NCBI GenBank assembly: GCA_008000375.1
Contig: SMOI01000025.1
Span: 141,901 to 205,900 of the forward strand
DNA length: 64,000 bases
Origin: Poteriospumella lacustris
Taxonomy: Eukaryota; Sar; Chrysophyceae; Chromulinales; Dinobryaceae
Direction of reading: 5' to 3'
Under the pieces are notes generated by a model, which made no database searches, was not told where the DNA came from, and saw only the letters and a program-made list of their open reading frames with translations. Within the stretch, counting starts at the first letter, position 1. Every line of letters starts with the position of its first letter. The translations under genes were made by a program, and so were the position numbers. Positions 21,910-32,152 of this stretch are shown piece by piece.

Positions 21910-22486
21910 CCTGTGCAAATGAATGAAAGGTGACACTGTGCACACCTCCACGAGTAAAGCCACGTTTCTCTTGCTCGTTCTCCTGTTGAATGGTTCAATC
22001 TGTCTTTGACCTATGCGTGGTCGCCCTCATTACAACAACCCGTAGCACGTCTCGTCGAATCGCCTGCTGACCAAGCGGCAGACAGCAGCGGGCAGCAGCG
22101 AGCGCAACGCCCAACGCGCCGCTGCTGCGGCTGCAGCGTGCTCCTGCCGTCGTCGTCGTCGTGACCGACCTCAGCGCGACGACGACGACGACGAGAACGA
22201 CGAGTACGACGACGATGATGTCTTCGCCGTCTCGCGCTGCCATTCGCAATCGTTAGCTCTCTTACCTGCCAAATTTGTATTGACGCCTCCAGTTACTGCA
22301 TCTTTTGTTGCGCAGCATTTGATCAGAGCGGTATAAGTCCGCAAATACGCGAGTTTGTAGCTGCTGCGACGAGAAAGATAGTTGACAGTCTAACTGCGAC
22401 CGCACCTCCGTTGATTACACGAGTCCTCACGTCCTCACGCTCTGTCTGCATATATTGTTCCTTCTTATCACAAAGCAAAGACAGAA

Positions 22487-23238
22487 ATGTTTAATCTTGT
22501 TGCTATCGAAGATAAAATCACTTGTACTCCCGATCAAATCAATCGAGATCCGAGCGAGGTGAGTTGCCGTGATTGTTGCCAGTTGATGATCGATGCGCTG
22601 ACAAATTTCGGTGTTTGCTTCGACAATTACAGGTCCTCATTGAGCAGATTGAAATGAAGTATGTCAATAAGGTGATCCCCAACATTGGACTCGGTGTTTC
22701 CTTCTTCGACTTCACGTCGGTGGGAGAGCCGTACATTTATCCGGGAGCCGGTTCTGCCATTCGACTCGTCGCTTTTCGCTTGGTAGTTTTCAAACCGTTT
22801 GTGGGTGAAGTCATGACTGGAAAAGTGACTGAAATATCACATGAGGGCATGCGGATTTCCATCGATTTCTTCGATGACGTCAGTATCTCCGGAACGCAGC
22901 TGCAGCATCCCTCCGTGTACGATCCCGCGAAGAATCAGTGGACGTGGACGTACGACGACGGCGAGAACCAAACGCCATTCGTGACCGAAGTAGGTGACGA
23001 AGTGCGATTTAAAGTCCGGGCAGTGAGCTTCACCAGTCTCACGCAAACGACGAAAGGAACGACGGCGACCACGACGCAAGAGAGTGCCACAGCTGACGCC
23101 GCCAAGCTGGATGGTGCCCCGTTGGTGCGACGGCGGTCTTCATCTGTAGATTTGAACAACGACCAAGAGCCTCCCGCGGCGATGCAAGTAACGGGCAGTA
23201 CAAACGACTTCGGTCTGGGAGTCATCTCGTGGTGGTAG
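22487..23238 (+). CDS. RPC8: RNA polymerase III subunit RPC8 (Rpc25/POLR3H)
   Basis: Two exons, 22487-22558 and 22633-23238, encode 225 residues, close to the human length of 204. The N-terminus MFNLVAIEDKI matches the Rpb7/RPC8 start. Next comes the SHS2-like tip domain with KVIPNIGLGVSFFDF, then YIYPGAGSA and the VVFKPFVGEVMTGKV strand that opens the S1-like OB fold, with ISIDFFDDVSISGTQLQ. The C-terminus GLGVISWW matches the GLGLLSWW ending of RPC8, which separates it from Rpb7 and Rpa43. With RPC9 it should form the Pol III stalk used in initiation. An insert of about 40 Ser/Thr/Ala-rich residues precedes the C-terminus. The 74-nt intron is phase 0, and the first exon carries only 24 codons. 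Confidence 0.92.
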
Positions 23239-23349
23239 AGTCTGTAACGGCGGCTAACTGTCTTCGATGTCGATGCCTTCACACCGCTGATCGGGGAGCT
23301 GCATATGTACAATATATTTAGAGAGAACGAATACAACGCCAGCCAGTCT

Positions 23350-25186
23350 TCAAATCGTCGTCGCTTCGTCCATCAGCACCGACGTGAAGTTCTTCATTTG
23401 GGCGTCCGACCAACGTGAGAAGCGCGTGGAGGCGCTCTGGAAATTTGCGCCGTTGCTGTCAGTGCCATACCAGGCCACATATACCTACAAATGGCCACAC
23501 ACACGATTAGCCACGGCCTCTTCCCAACAAGTATCTGCAAATGCAATGCAATCTAACGCCGTGCGAGTAACGTACACTGAGCTCACAGAGGCGATTCACC
23601 GACTCGCCCAGCACCTGACCGTTCTTGGAGACGGCGACGAAGCAGTCGTGGTCCGAGACGAAGCAATTGCCACCTTCTCCCGACACTTGCTCGTCGTTGT
23701 AATCGACGGTATTGCCACGACACGCGCGGCTGTCGCACCAAGAACAGAAATTATCCCATGCCACACTCTGTCAGCACACGGAGCAACGCGGTTAACGACA
23801 CCGACACGCGCAGGACACACGCAGGACACTCACTCACCTTGACGGTGCCCTTGTCGACGAGAATCACCGCGAACAACAAGGGAAAGGTAATGGGCTTGTA
23901 ATGGACCAGACTAGACGTGTTAAACGCAGTCGGCGTGCTCGTCGGTTGCAGTGTCGGTTGAAGTGACGGCTGCGACGTGGGCGACGAGGTCGGCTGGGCG
24001 GACGGCTGAGCGGACGGCCGCGAAGTCGGTTGAAAGGTGGGCTGTGATGACGGCTGTGATAGCGGCTGTGATGACGGCTGCGATGATGGCTGCGATGACG
24101 GCTGCGTCGTGGGGACACATCGCGGAGCCGAGGACGGCAGTCTGGTGGGTTGTGCAGTGGGCTGTGTCGAGGGCTGATCGGAGGGCTGGTTCGACGGCTG
24201 AGCAGATGGGAACGTAGACGGCCTTGTAGTAGGCTGCATAGACGGCTGAGACGTTGGTTGTGACGAAGGTTGTGTAGTGGGTTGACGAGATGGCTCAGCA
24301 CTGGGTTGCGCCGACGGCTGCGCCGAAGGATGTGAAAATGGCTGCGCGGACGGCCGGGCAGACGGTTTGCTGTTTGGTTGGCTGCTGGGGTATGCGCTGG
24401 GCTGGCCGCTTGGTCTATTGGAAGGACGAGAAGATGGGCGATTGCTGGGGGCGTTGGATGGCTCGTTGGTGGGCTGCGATGATGGCGTATCCGATGGCGC
24501 GACGGACGGCATCGACGTTGGAGTTTCGGTTGTTTGCAGCCGTCTCGAAGCTGACGACGTCGAGGCGAGGGATGACGGAGCACCATTTTCATTCACAACG
24601 ACCAAATTAGGTGACACTCCGGTCGGAGCAATCGTCGGTTGCAGAGAAGGGGGAGAAAGAGGCGACTGCGTGGGTGCGGCCGACGGCCGGGCAATGGAAT
24701 CGTAAGATCGGATGACCTCGCGGTATACTCGCTGGTACGAAAGAATGCCCATGCTGGCGAGCGAAATGCCAGAACCGATTCCATAGCCACGCATATTCGT
24801 CACCCCGATGCGTTGCATCAGCGTATCGTTGCGATACTCGTCGGACGTCCACGCTGCACACATTATTAGTTCCTCGACCATGACAGCCAAAAAGAAACGA
24901 AAGTGCGTCGCTTACATTGAGGTATCCGAACTCTACTCAACTTGTCTGCTTTCGCTTCGATGGGGATCATCAAGTATTCGCCGGACGATGTCCAATTGAT
25001 GGGAGCCATGTACACGCAAATGAACGTTTTCTCGCCGATTGTCACCTGAGCACCAACGATTTCATAGTTTCACAACAAATCGCTCGACACAAAGCAACCA
25101 CTCATGTTTACCTTGTTCTTGTAACCGGATGGCATGCATGACCAACAGCTGTACAGCCCAAGAAGAAACAATAGGACGACCAACAT
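23350..25186 (-). CDS. Secreted or surface protein with long PSxQP-type repeat region
   Basis: Five exons, 25186-25112, 25045-24916, 24853-23838, 23767-23576 and 23484-23350, keep one frame and give about 515 residues. Residues 1-17 look like a signal peptide (MLVVLLFLLGLYSCWSC). A first conserved-looking region follows (about 26-125). Then comes roughly 190 residues of tetra/pentapeptide repeats of the type Q/R-P-S/T-x (about 180-370). The C-terminal region (about 375-515) holds a hydrophobic stretch, six cysteines in a short span (FCSWCDSRAC onward) and a YVAWYGTD motif. Similar Pro-Ser-Gln repeats are frequent in extracellular proteins of heterokonts. The two flanking regions are not recognised. 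Splices rest on GT/AG ends and unbroken phase, not on homology. Confidence 0.72.
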
Positions 25187-25760
25187 CGTCTCCCAGCTGT
25201 TCAGCAACAAGAGCGCGAACTGATTGCAAATCAACGATTTAGCGTGTGACAATCGTGTCCCGTTGGCGCAAACGGCTTCTCGTGTCCAAGATGTGCACGA
25301 AAGTCGTTAGGAACCACGCCAACAATGCCAAGGGTCCCATCCCATCGCTGTAAACCCCATCGCGCCCAACGCAGCGGCAGTGGCGTTCAAACACATCATT
25401 CCATCAAGTACAACGTGTTCGCATTCTTACCTCTATATGTACTACAGTTAGTACAAGTTTTGTCCTGAAAACCATTGATCACCGGTACATAAACAAGATA
25501 TATAGCACTACTACTTTGTCGATTGTTACCGAACTCTACGTACGTCTGAAGGATTTGATTTGTTTCCTTTTTCAGGCGACGGCGAAGCTCAAATCAGCGA
25601 AGGGAAGGCCACTCGCACGAAGAAATTCGTCTCATAGATCGCTCTATTCACATGTTTACCGCATCGGCGTAGGGAAGGCCATCTACTGTAGATATCTCCC
25701 GAGTTCGTCACTGGATTTTCTACGGTGTTCTGCGAGTATATTTGTTTTCTGAATCAACAC
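25187..25760. other. Divergent intergenic region PSxQP gene / ADA2
   Basis: About 570 bp between divergent genes. Part of it is probably 5' UTR. No conserved motif, RNA gene or repeat is recognised. Confidence 0.4.
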
Positions 25761-27607
25761 ATGTCCGAATCAACCGTGAATCCTCTCACACATCTCGAGC
25801 AAGCTCGACTCTCCGTCAAATGTTCCTTCTGTACTCGACTGATTAAGCATTTTTATGTGCAATGTGCAACCTGTTCGGGAATTTTCTTGTGCGCCGATTG
25901 TTTCTCGGCCAAAGTGGTGTTGCCTCCGCACGATAGTTCGCATCCGTACTACGTCGCACGCTGCTTAGAACGCAATGTATTCGAGAAAGACTGGACACTT
26001 AAAGAAGAGCTAATGTTGCTGGATGGTATGCTTCGTTTCCGCTTGCTGTTGAGCGTCACCTTATTCTCTACCGCGTCCGTGCTGCAGGCATTCAGAAATA
26101 CGGCGCGGGCAATTGGAAAGAAATCTCCGCATTCATGGATTCGGACAAGAAAGAGAAGAAGATTGACGAGCACTACTGGCAGCTGTACATGGGAAGACAT
26201 GGCGTCTGTCTCCCGGTCGATTACTCGATCGATAACCTCGCGACGACGCGTGAGACGGCCCGCCTCTTCCCCGATCCTCCCGTCAAGGACGAACAGACAC
26301 GAGAAGAGAATATCTCTCCATCAGATCTCTACCGTATTCCCGTCGTGTCAGGCTACGAACGGGGCCAAAGCGTTGAACGCGACGTGCTGCCGAACCACCC
26401 GATGCCCAGCGTCCCGACGACGACGGCGAGCAGTGGCACTGGGCGCGGTCGACAAGTACAAAGCGCTCCACAACCACCGGCCACCGATCTACCTGGCTAC
26501 ATGCCCTTGCGTGAAGATTTCGAAACAGAGTACGAGAACGACGCGGAGCAGTTCCTCGCGGATATGGAGTTCTCGCCCGAGGACCACCCGTCGGAGGTGG
26601 AGCTGAAGCTGCAGGTCATCCGCATCTACAATCACAAACTCGAAGAACGAGAGAAACGAAAACGTTTCGTGTTGGACCGAGGGCTGGTGGACATCAAGAA
26701 GCATCAACAAGAAGAGAAGAAGCTGTCGAAGGAAGAGCGTGAGCTCGTCGCGAAGCTGCGTCCGTTCGCGCGGTATCAATCGGCGGAGGAATACGACGCG
26801 CTGGTCAAAGGTGTGTTGAAGGCGCATCGGTTGCGACAGCAGATTGAGATGTACAAGGTCTATCGCGAGATGGGCTTCACCACGTTGGACGACGTCGTCA
26901 AATACGAAGCGGAGAAGAAGCAGAAGGAGCACGAGCAGCGGTATCGCAAGGAGCGCGAGGGCGCGTCGTATATCTTCGAGAAGTCGCATCTGCAGGCGGG
27001 CGTCTCCGCCTTGGGCAAACGTGGCAGTTCGAACGACAATCTCATCGATGAAGAAACGACCCGCGGCGGTAGCAATGCGCGTGGAGGACGCGGGCGGCGT
27101 AAATCGGCTGCGACCGCGGCGGACGAAGCGACGTCGGCGGCGGCGGCGGCGGATGGAGAACCGGCCACGACCGCAGACGATGGCGCCGCTGCCGCTTCGA
27201 CGGCTTCGGAACACACTCTGACAGAAGAGGCCAGCGCCTTCGCGTGGCGTAGCCTACCGCCGCTCGTCTCGCTGGACGACGTGCGACAGGCGCAGGGCGG
27301 CCACCTGCTCGCTGACCTCGAGGTGCAGCTCTGCGCGCGCATTCCGATGCAGCCGCTGCTGTACCTCTCCGTGAAACAAGCGCTCGTCGTAGAGGCGTAC
27401 CAAGCGGGACTGCTGACGTCCGATGGTGTGCGACGTCGTGTGGGGTCGACGTTCTCGGCGACGCAGGCGGACGCGCTGTTCGACTTCTTCGTCAAAGAGG
27501 CGCACATCAACCAGGCGCTGCGTCGTCACCAGGCGTTGCATCCCGCTGCCACCGCGGGCGTCGGCGCGACCAGCAGTAGTGCCGCAGCGGATCCGGCGGT
27601 TCCTTAA
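25761..27607 (+). CDS. ADA2: ADA2 transcriptional adaptor (SAGA-type HAT complex subunit)
   Basis: Two exons, 25761-26025 and 26088-27607, encode about 594 residues. A ZZ zinc finger at about 20-65 has CSFC, CATC and CADC pairs followed by HDSSHPYYV. A SANT/Myb domain at about 75-125 (DWTLKEELMLLDGIQKYGAG) is split by the intron, and the splice restores GIQKYGAGNW. The ADA2 core follows (about 235-390): GYMPLREDFETEYENDAE, IYNHKLEEREKRKRF and LRPFARYQSAEEYD. The C-terminal portion is partly low complexity with a weak SWIRM-like helix set at about 530-575. ADA2 binds and stimulates the GCN5 acetyltransferase in SAGA-like complexes in the nucleus. The two regions around 405-465 are Ala/Arg-rich and probably disordered. 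Confidence 0.92.
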
Positions 27608-27784
27608 TTCGCAGTCGTTAGCGTGGGGGTTTTTGTAACGTTCGCGTCGGTTAATTAGCGGTGCGGCGATCGACGGCGGTGTCCCCGTCGCTTGTGACTG
27701 TCACAGACCGCCGCGACACTGTGTCGCGGCAAGAGGGCTGCTCGCACCCGTCGCCTCTACGGTCGGCGGGGCGGCAGGCGGCAG

Positions 27785-27811
27785 CGGCGGCGGCGGCGGC
27801 GGCGGCGGCGG
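27785..27811. repeat. (CGG)9 microsatellite
   Basis: Nine uninterrupted CGG triplets in the convergent 3' region between ADA2 and the 1305-residue gene. Not coding in the model used here. Confidence 0.85.
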
Positions 27812-27833
27812 AGGAGGGAGAAGAGGCGACGAG

Positions 27834-30800
27834 CTACGCCGCGTCGTCCGTCGGGGCGGTGGCCGCGGCGGCATCCGCCGGCGGGGCGACCACATCGTCG
27901 AGCGGCGGAGGCGTCGCGGAGCTAGAGGCGGCCTCGGCGGCCGCCAGCTGCAGCAGCGCGTCCGTCTGCTGACGCATCGACGAGGCACCGCTGACGATCG
28001 AATTTTCGGCGGTGAGCGAGGCCCCGCCGCCCTGCGTCGTCGTGGGCGCGTTGCTGTTCGTGTGATGGCTGCGCTGTGTCAGCGAGGCGCTGTCCAGCGT
28101 CAGCGACAAGTTGGCGGCGGCGGCGGCGTCGAGGTCGAAGACCGACTGCCCCAGCGACGACTGGTCCACCGACAGCTGATCGAGCGCGCCGCCCACGTCG
28201 CCGCCACCGTCAGCGTCGCCGTCGCCGTCAGCGTCACCAGTGTCAGCACCGTCGTCGTCTTGTTCATCGCGCAGGCCGCCGGGCAGCAGCGAGCCGTCCT
28301 CCGTCAGCAGCGCCGCGTCGGGTGTCGCGTCGTCTGCACTGGCCGTGTCCACTGCCAATGCAGCCGTCGCATCGGCCGGCGCAAAACTGCCCGTGAAGCT
28401 GACGCCGTCGTCGTCGGCATCGCCACCGGCGAAGCCAGCGGCCGCCGTCGTCGTCTGCTGCGCGGCGGCGGCGGCGGCGGCATCGGCCTCTGCGTCAGCC
28501 GCCGCGGCGCGTGCGGCGGCTTCGTCGTCGAAAACGACCAACGGTGCCGCCTCCGCCGCGTCGGCACTCGGCACCGGCAGCGCGCTCGGTGACGGTGCCG
28601 GTGCCGGGGCCGGGGCCGGGGCTGCGATGGTGGCGCTGGCGACGGACGCGTCGTCGGTGCGCTGCGGCGTCGCGAGGCCCGACTGATACTTCGCCGAGGG
28701 CAGCGCCGCGGCCGCAGCGGACGTCGGCGCCTTCTTCGCGGCGGTTTTCTTCGCGGCGCTGCCCGCCGACACGGCGGCGCTCCCTTTCGTCGCGGGAGAC
28801 GCAGCGGCCGATGCCTGCGACGCCGCCGTCGACGCGGACATCGCCGACATCGCCGACATCGCCGAGGCGGCCGACGCCGTCGACATCGTCCGCTGCAGCG
28901 GCTGCGACGACGGCGACGGCGACGTCGGTCCACCGACGCTGCCGCCGCCACCACCGCCCCGTGACGTCGACGACGCCGACGACGGCTGCGCAGGGCGACT
29001 GTAGCCGCGTTGCGACGCAGAACCCGGCGCCGCTTTCTCCGGCGCGGCGAGGTCGCGTCGCGCCTGTTGCACGGCGGCCGACTGACTCGCCGCCTGCGCG
29101 TCGGCCATGTCGCCGCCGATCTTCTGCAGCGAGTCCTTGAGGAAGTCGCGGTAGTGCTGCGAGGACACGACGGCGGGGTCGACCGCGGCGGCTTTCTTCG
29201 CCGACGACGACGCCAGCGACGCCTTCGACGACGACGACGCCGCGAGCGCCTTCGCGACGGCGTCTTTCTCCTGCTGCTGCCGGTGCAGCTGCTCGAGCTG
29301 CGCCTCTTCCTCGCGCCGTTGGTGCTCGAGGAAGCGTTGGAGCGCCTCTTGCTTCTTGCGCTTCTTCGCCTGCAGCCGCTGCTGCGTGCGGATCTTGAGC
29401 TGACTCGGCAGGACGATCTCGCCGTGCAGCGCGTAGGGCACCTCGGCGGCGTACATCGTGTAGCGGTCGTGCTGGTCCTGGCCCTGGCGGCCGTAGCGGG
29501 TGCCGAAGATGGACTCGGACTGTTGCGCGGTCTTGTTCATGAGCACGCCGCTCTGCTCGTCGACGAGCTTCAGCTTCTGCTGCGCGTGGAGCATGTGCTG
29601 CAGCGGGTGGTGGTCGCGCAGCTGCGGGTTCAGCGAGATCTCCTTGAAGAACTGGCGCTCGCGCTCGGCGATGAGGCTGTGCACCGCGTTGGCGTCGTAG
29701 GTGAACGACTTCGCATCCGGCGAGGCGGTGTCCGGCGCCGACGCGGCGGCGGTGTCGGCCGCCGAGAAGGTGTGCGTCATCGTCGTCGCGTGCGGCGTCG
29801 ACTGCGGCGGCAGCTGCGCCGTCGACAGCAGCGAGTCCTGCTCGAGGCGCCCGCCGTGGAACGGCATGGGACTCTGCCGGCCGCCACCGGCGGGTGCGGT
29901 GTGCAGCGCCCAGGCGGGCACGTGCTGCGACTGCGTCAGGGACGCGCTCTCGCTGGCGGACCGCACCATCGACGGCAGCGCCGGCTGCTGACGCGCGTCG
30001 CTCGTGCGCAAGCCAATGGCGCGCTCACGCGCCTGTTGCTCGTGCCGCATGGCCCGCGTGTCCCCGCGTGTCCCGCCACGTGAGACGCCGTGCAGGCCGC
30101 CGTCCTGCGACCCCTGCGCCGTCGACAGCGCCGCCGTCGAAATCGCTCGCCAATCGGCGCTCGACGGACGCTTCAACGTCCCCGCCGAGCTCGGCCCACC
30201 GGACAACATCGACGACGACGCGTCCAACTGCCGCGCGTCGGGCAACAAGAGTTTCTTCAGGTTCTCGCCCATCCGCAGCATCATCGTCGCGAACTCGGCG
30301 TAGACGAGGTAGCAGTCCTCGCAGACCATCACCGTTTTGTTCTGGAACAGCGGGTCGCTTTTGCATCGCTCAAAGGTCTCGGGGGTTAACCGTGTGTGTA
30401 AATAAGCCAACACGGGCGGGATGAGCACGTCGCGGACTTTTTTGTGTTTGATCGTCATCGTGCGGCGATGGCCGCCGTGCGCCGTCGAGGGCGCCGACTG
30501 CGACGCCGCGTGTCGATGCGACGACGACGACGACGTGTTCGGGCGGAAGTCTTCGTCGTTGTCGAGCTGCATGCAGCCAAAGCCTACGTTGCCCGTCGCT
30601 TGCAATACCTCTGGATCGGGCGGCCAGATGATGGTGCCGTCCTTTTTGCTGCTGTGCAGCGCCGAGGACGACGACTGGAGGATGAGCAGCACGTGCTCGT
30701 AGTGCTTCATGATCTGCTTGTACGTCACGGGGTGGCGCGTGTCTTCGAGGGTTTCTTTCGCACAGCTGAGACACGTCTTCAGGGACTTCGGTACGATCTT

Positions 30801-31751
30801 GTCGTAGGTCTTTTTGGGGTTCAAATGGACCGTGTCGGCCAGCGACACGACCGAGTCGATGTTCACCAAGCTGCGACGCATCGTGTCGCCGCCGGAGAGC
30901 GGGTTGTACTCCAGCATATCAATGGAGCGGATGGACGTGGAGTACAGGAACCAGATCTTATCGCGTGAATCGACCTTGAAGTTGAGCACGACGCGGGAGA
31001 TCTGCTTCTGACCGAAGGTGACCTCACCGATGTGCGCGACGATCGCCTCGCACTGTTTCTGGATCTGACCCGACAGCACCGGTCCGCGGAGGGGCTCAGA
31101 CGTGTAATAATACTCCGGGCCTTCATAGACGACTGTACGTTCGTACAGACCGTATCGATTGTCGTGCAGCGCGTGTTTGTTCTCGGCCCGCTCCAGTAGA
31201 CACAACTTCGGGGACCAGATCGCTCGAATAACCTCGTTGTGAGTCGTTTTGGGCTCGATAAACCGCTGAAGAACGCCGTTGACGTCCTTTTTGTGGTTGT
31301 ACAAGAAGTTATTGAGTGCGGTGCGGTCGAAGTACTCGATCACCGTCGGAATCTCGTGGTGGCGGTGCATGTCCAGCTCGGACGGCATCGAAATAAAGTA
31401 GGCGATAACGTCGTAGCCCAATATGTGCTTATTGAATGCCTGTTCAATCTTAGCGCTGACGAGGTTGTGCTTGTTTTTGCGTTTGATTCGCCCATCGGTC
31501 GACGTGAAGTACCACGTCACCGGCTGGCCGTATTTGTAGAGAATCGTATCGGGGATGTTGATGGTCGGACTGAAGTTCAATTCGTCCTTGGCCCACAGCA
31601 GCTTGAATAACTCTTCAGAGATACCATCTCTCGTCAAAGAGGACAGATTCTCCCTGCTGAAGTCAACGGCCATGTTCGACTGCGCCTGTGCTGCTGTTAT
31701 AAGCGATGCAAATGCTCGATACTTGACAATGGCTTCCCCCTCGCTGGTCAA
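27834..31751 (-). CDS. Large protein of unknown function, 1305 residues, low-complexity C-terminal half
   Basis: A single uninterrupted frame of 1305 codons. The first 500 residues look folded and conserved in style: YGQPVTWYFTSTDGRIKRKN near 75, a block with RVVLNFKVDSRDKIWFLYSTS near 255-275, a CLSCAKETL segment near 330, and CEDCYLVYAEFATMM near 485. The two short Cys pairs could bind metal. From about 545 on it is dominated by Ser, Ala and Gln, with charged coiled-coil helices around 835-890 (KKRKKQEALQRFLEHQRREE), and ends in Ala/Asp-rich sequence. I do not recognise the family. The first 500 residues are the part to search with. No signal peptide or membrane helix is visible. Confidence 0.75.
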   Translation of the reverse strand: MTSEGEAIVKYRAFASLITAAQAQSNMAVDFSRENLSSLTRDGISEELFKLLWAKDELNFSPTINIPDTILYKYGQPVTWYFTSTDGRIKRKNKHNLVSAKIEQAFNKHILGYDVIAYFISMPSELDMHRHHEIPTVIEYFDRTALNNFLYNHKKDVNGVLQRFIEPKTTHNEVIRAIWSPKLCLLERAENKHALHDNRYGLYERTVVYEGPEYYYTSEPLRGPVLSGQIQKQCEAIVAHIGEVTFGQKQISRVVLNFKVDSRDKIWFLYSTSIRSIDMLEYNPLSGGDTMRRSLVNIDSVVSLADTVHLNPKKTYDKIVPKSLKTCLSCAKETLEDTRHPVTYKQIMKHYEHVLLILQSSSSALHSSKKDGTIIWPPDPEVLQATGNVGFGCMQLDNDEDFRPNTSSSSSHRHAASQSAPSTAHGGHRRTMTIKHKKVRDVLIPPVLAYLHTRLTPETFERCKSDPLFQNKTVMVCEDCYLVYAEFATMMLRMGENLKKLLLPDARQLDASSSMLSGGPSSAGTLKRPSSADWRAISTAALSTAQGSQDGGLHGVSRGGTRGDTRAMRHEQQARERAIGLRTSDARQQPALPSMVRSASESASLTQSQHVPAWALHTAPAGGGRQSPMPFHGGRLEQDSLLSTAQLPPQSTPHATTMTHTFSAADTAAASAPDTASPDAKSFTYDANAVHSLIAERERQFFKEISLNPQLRDHHPLQHMLHAQQKLKLVDEQSGVLMNKTAQQSESIFGTRYGRQGQDQHDRYTMYAAEVPYALHGEIVLPSQLKIRTQQRLQAKKRKKQEALQRFLEHQRREEEAQLEQLHRQQQEKDAVAKALAASSSSKASLASSSAKKAAAVDPAVVSSQHYRDFLKDSLQKIGGDMADAQAASQSAAVQQARRDLAAPEKAAPGSASQRGYSRPAQPSSASSTSRGGGGGGSVGGPTSPSPSSQPLQRTMSTASAASAMSAMSAMSASTAASQASAAASPATKGSAAVSAGSAAKKTAAKKAPTSAAAAALPSAKYQSGLATPQRTDDASVASATIAAPAPAPAPAPSPSALPVPSADAAEAAPLVVFDDEAAARAAAADAEADAAAAAAAQQTTTAAAGFAGGDADDDGVSFTGSFAPADATAALAVDTASADDATPDAALLTEDGSLLPGGLRDEQDDDGADTGDADGDGDADGGGDVGGALDQLSVDQSSLGQSVFDLDAAAAANLSLTLDSASLTQRSHHTNSNAPTTTQGGGASLTAENSIVSGASSMRQQTDALLQLAAAEAASSSATPPPLDDVVAPPADAAAATAPTDDAA

Positions 31752-32152
31752 TAGATGCAGACAGGTTACTTTGCTATCGCGATACCTTCAAAATGAAAAT
31801 AAGAACCGCGGAAGTACTCCTCAAATGGACCAGAGACAAGTGAGAAGCGCCGACTGCTGAAACAGATCAGCGCCGCCGCAGCGAAACGGTCATAATCCCA
31901 GTATCTGTGTACATCTGGTGCATCTGCAGAAAAAACGAAACGCTCGCTGCTCTCCTCTCCATCGTCGTCGTCGTCGTCGTGTCCATGGAGGTTGCCTCCT
32001 GCCGATCCCACTGGGATCTCGCCCGTTGGCCAGTGTTTGTTGTATCTAGAAGGCAAAAGAGTCAAGACGAAGAGGATTCCATCGCAATGAGCGGACGTTG
32101 TATCAAAATACGTAGAACGTGATACGCATATAGATAGATACTTTTTCGAAGT
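31752..32152. other. Divergent intergenic region
   Basis: About 400 bp between divergent genes, including a short GTC run near 31963-31981. Presumed promoters for both genes. Nothing else is seen. Confidence 0.4.

Larger units (their letters stand above)
19668..22215. repeat. Palindrome 2: tail-to-tail inverted duplication of an unknown gene
   Basis: The arms run about 19668-20848 and 21029-22215. Over the gene and its close flanks matching positions add to 41877, and the coding sequence is identical in both arms. One substitution is seen just after the stop (ggcTagc against ggcGagc). Further out, in GTC/GAC-rich sequence, the arms differ by small indels, for example one extra Gln-type codon near 22067 and different repeat counts. 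Beyond about 19668 and 22215 they are unrelated. The loop is about 180 bp. Confidence 0.93.

Noticed and set aside
23920-24700. Frames within the PSxQP repeat region on both strands
   Set aside because: They are by-products of the tandem repeat. Only the minus-strand frame joins to a signal-peptide exon and Cys-rich exons with correct splice phases.
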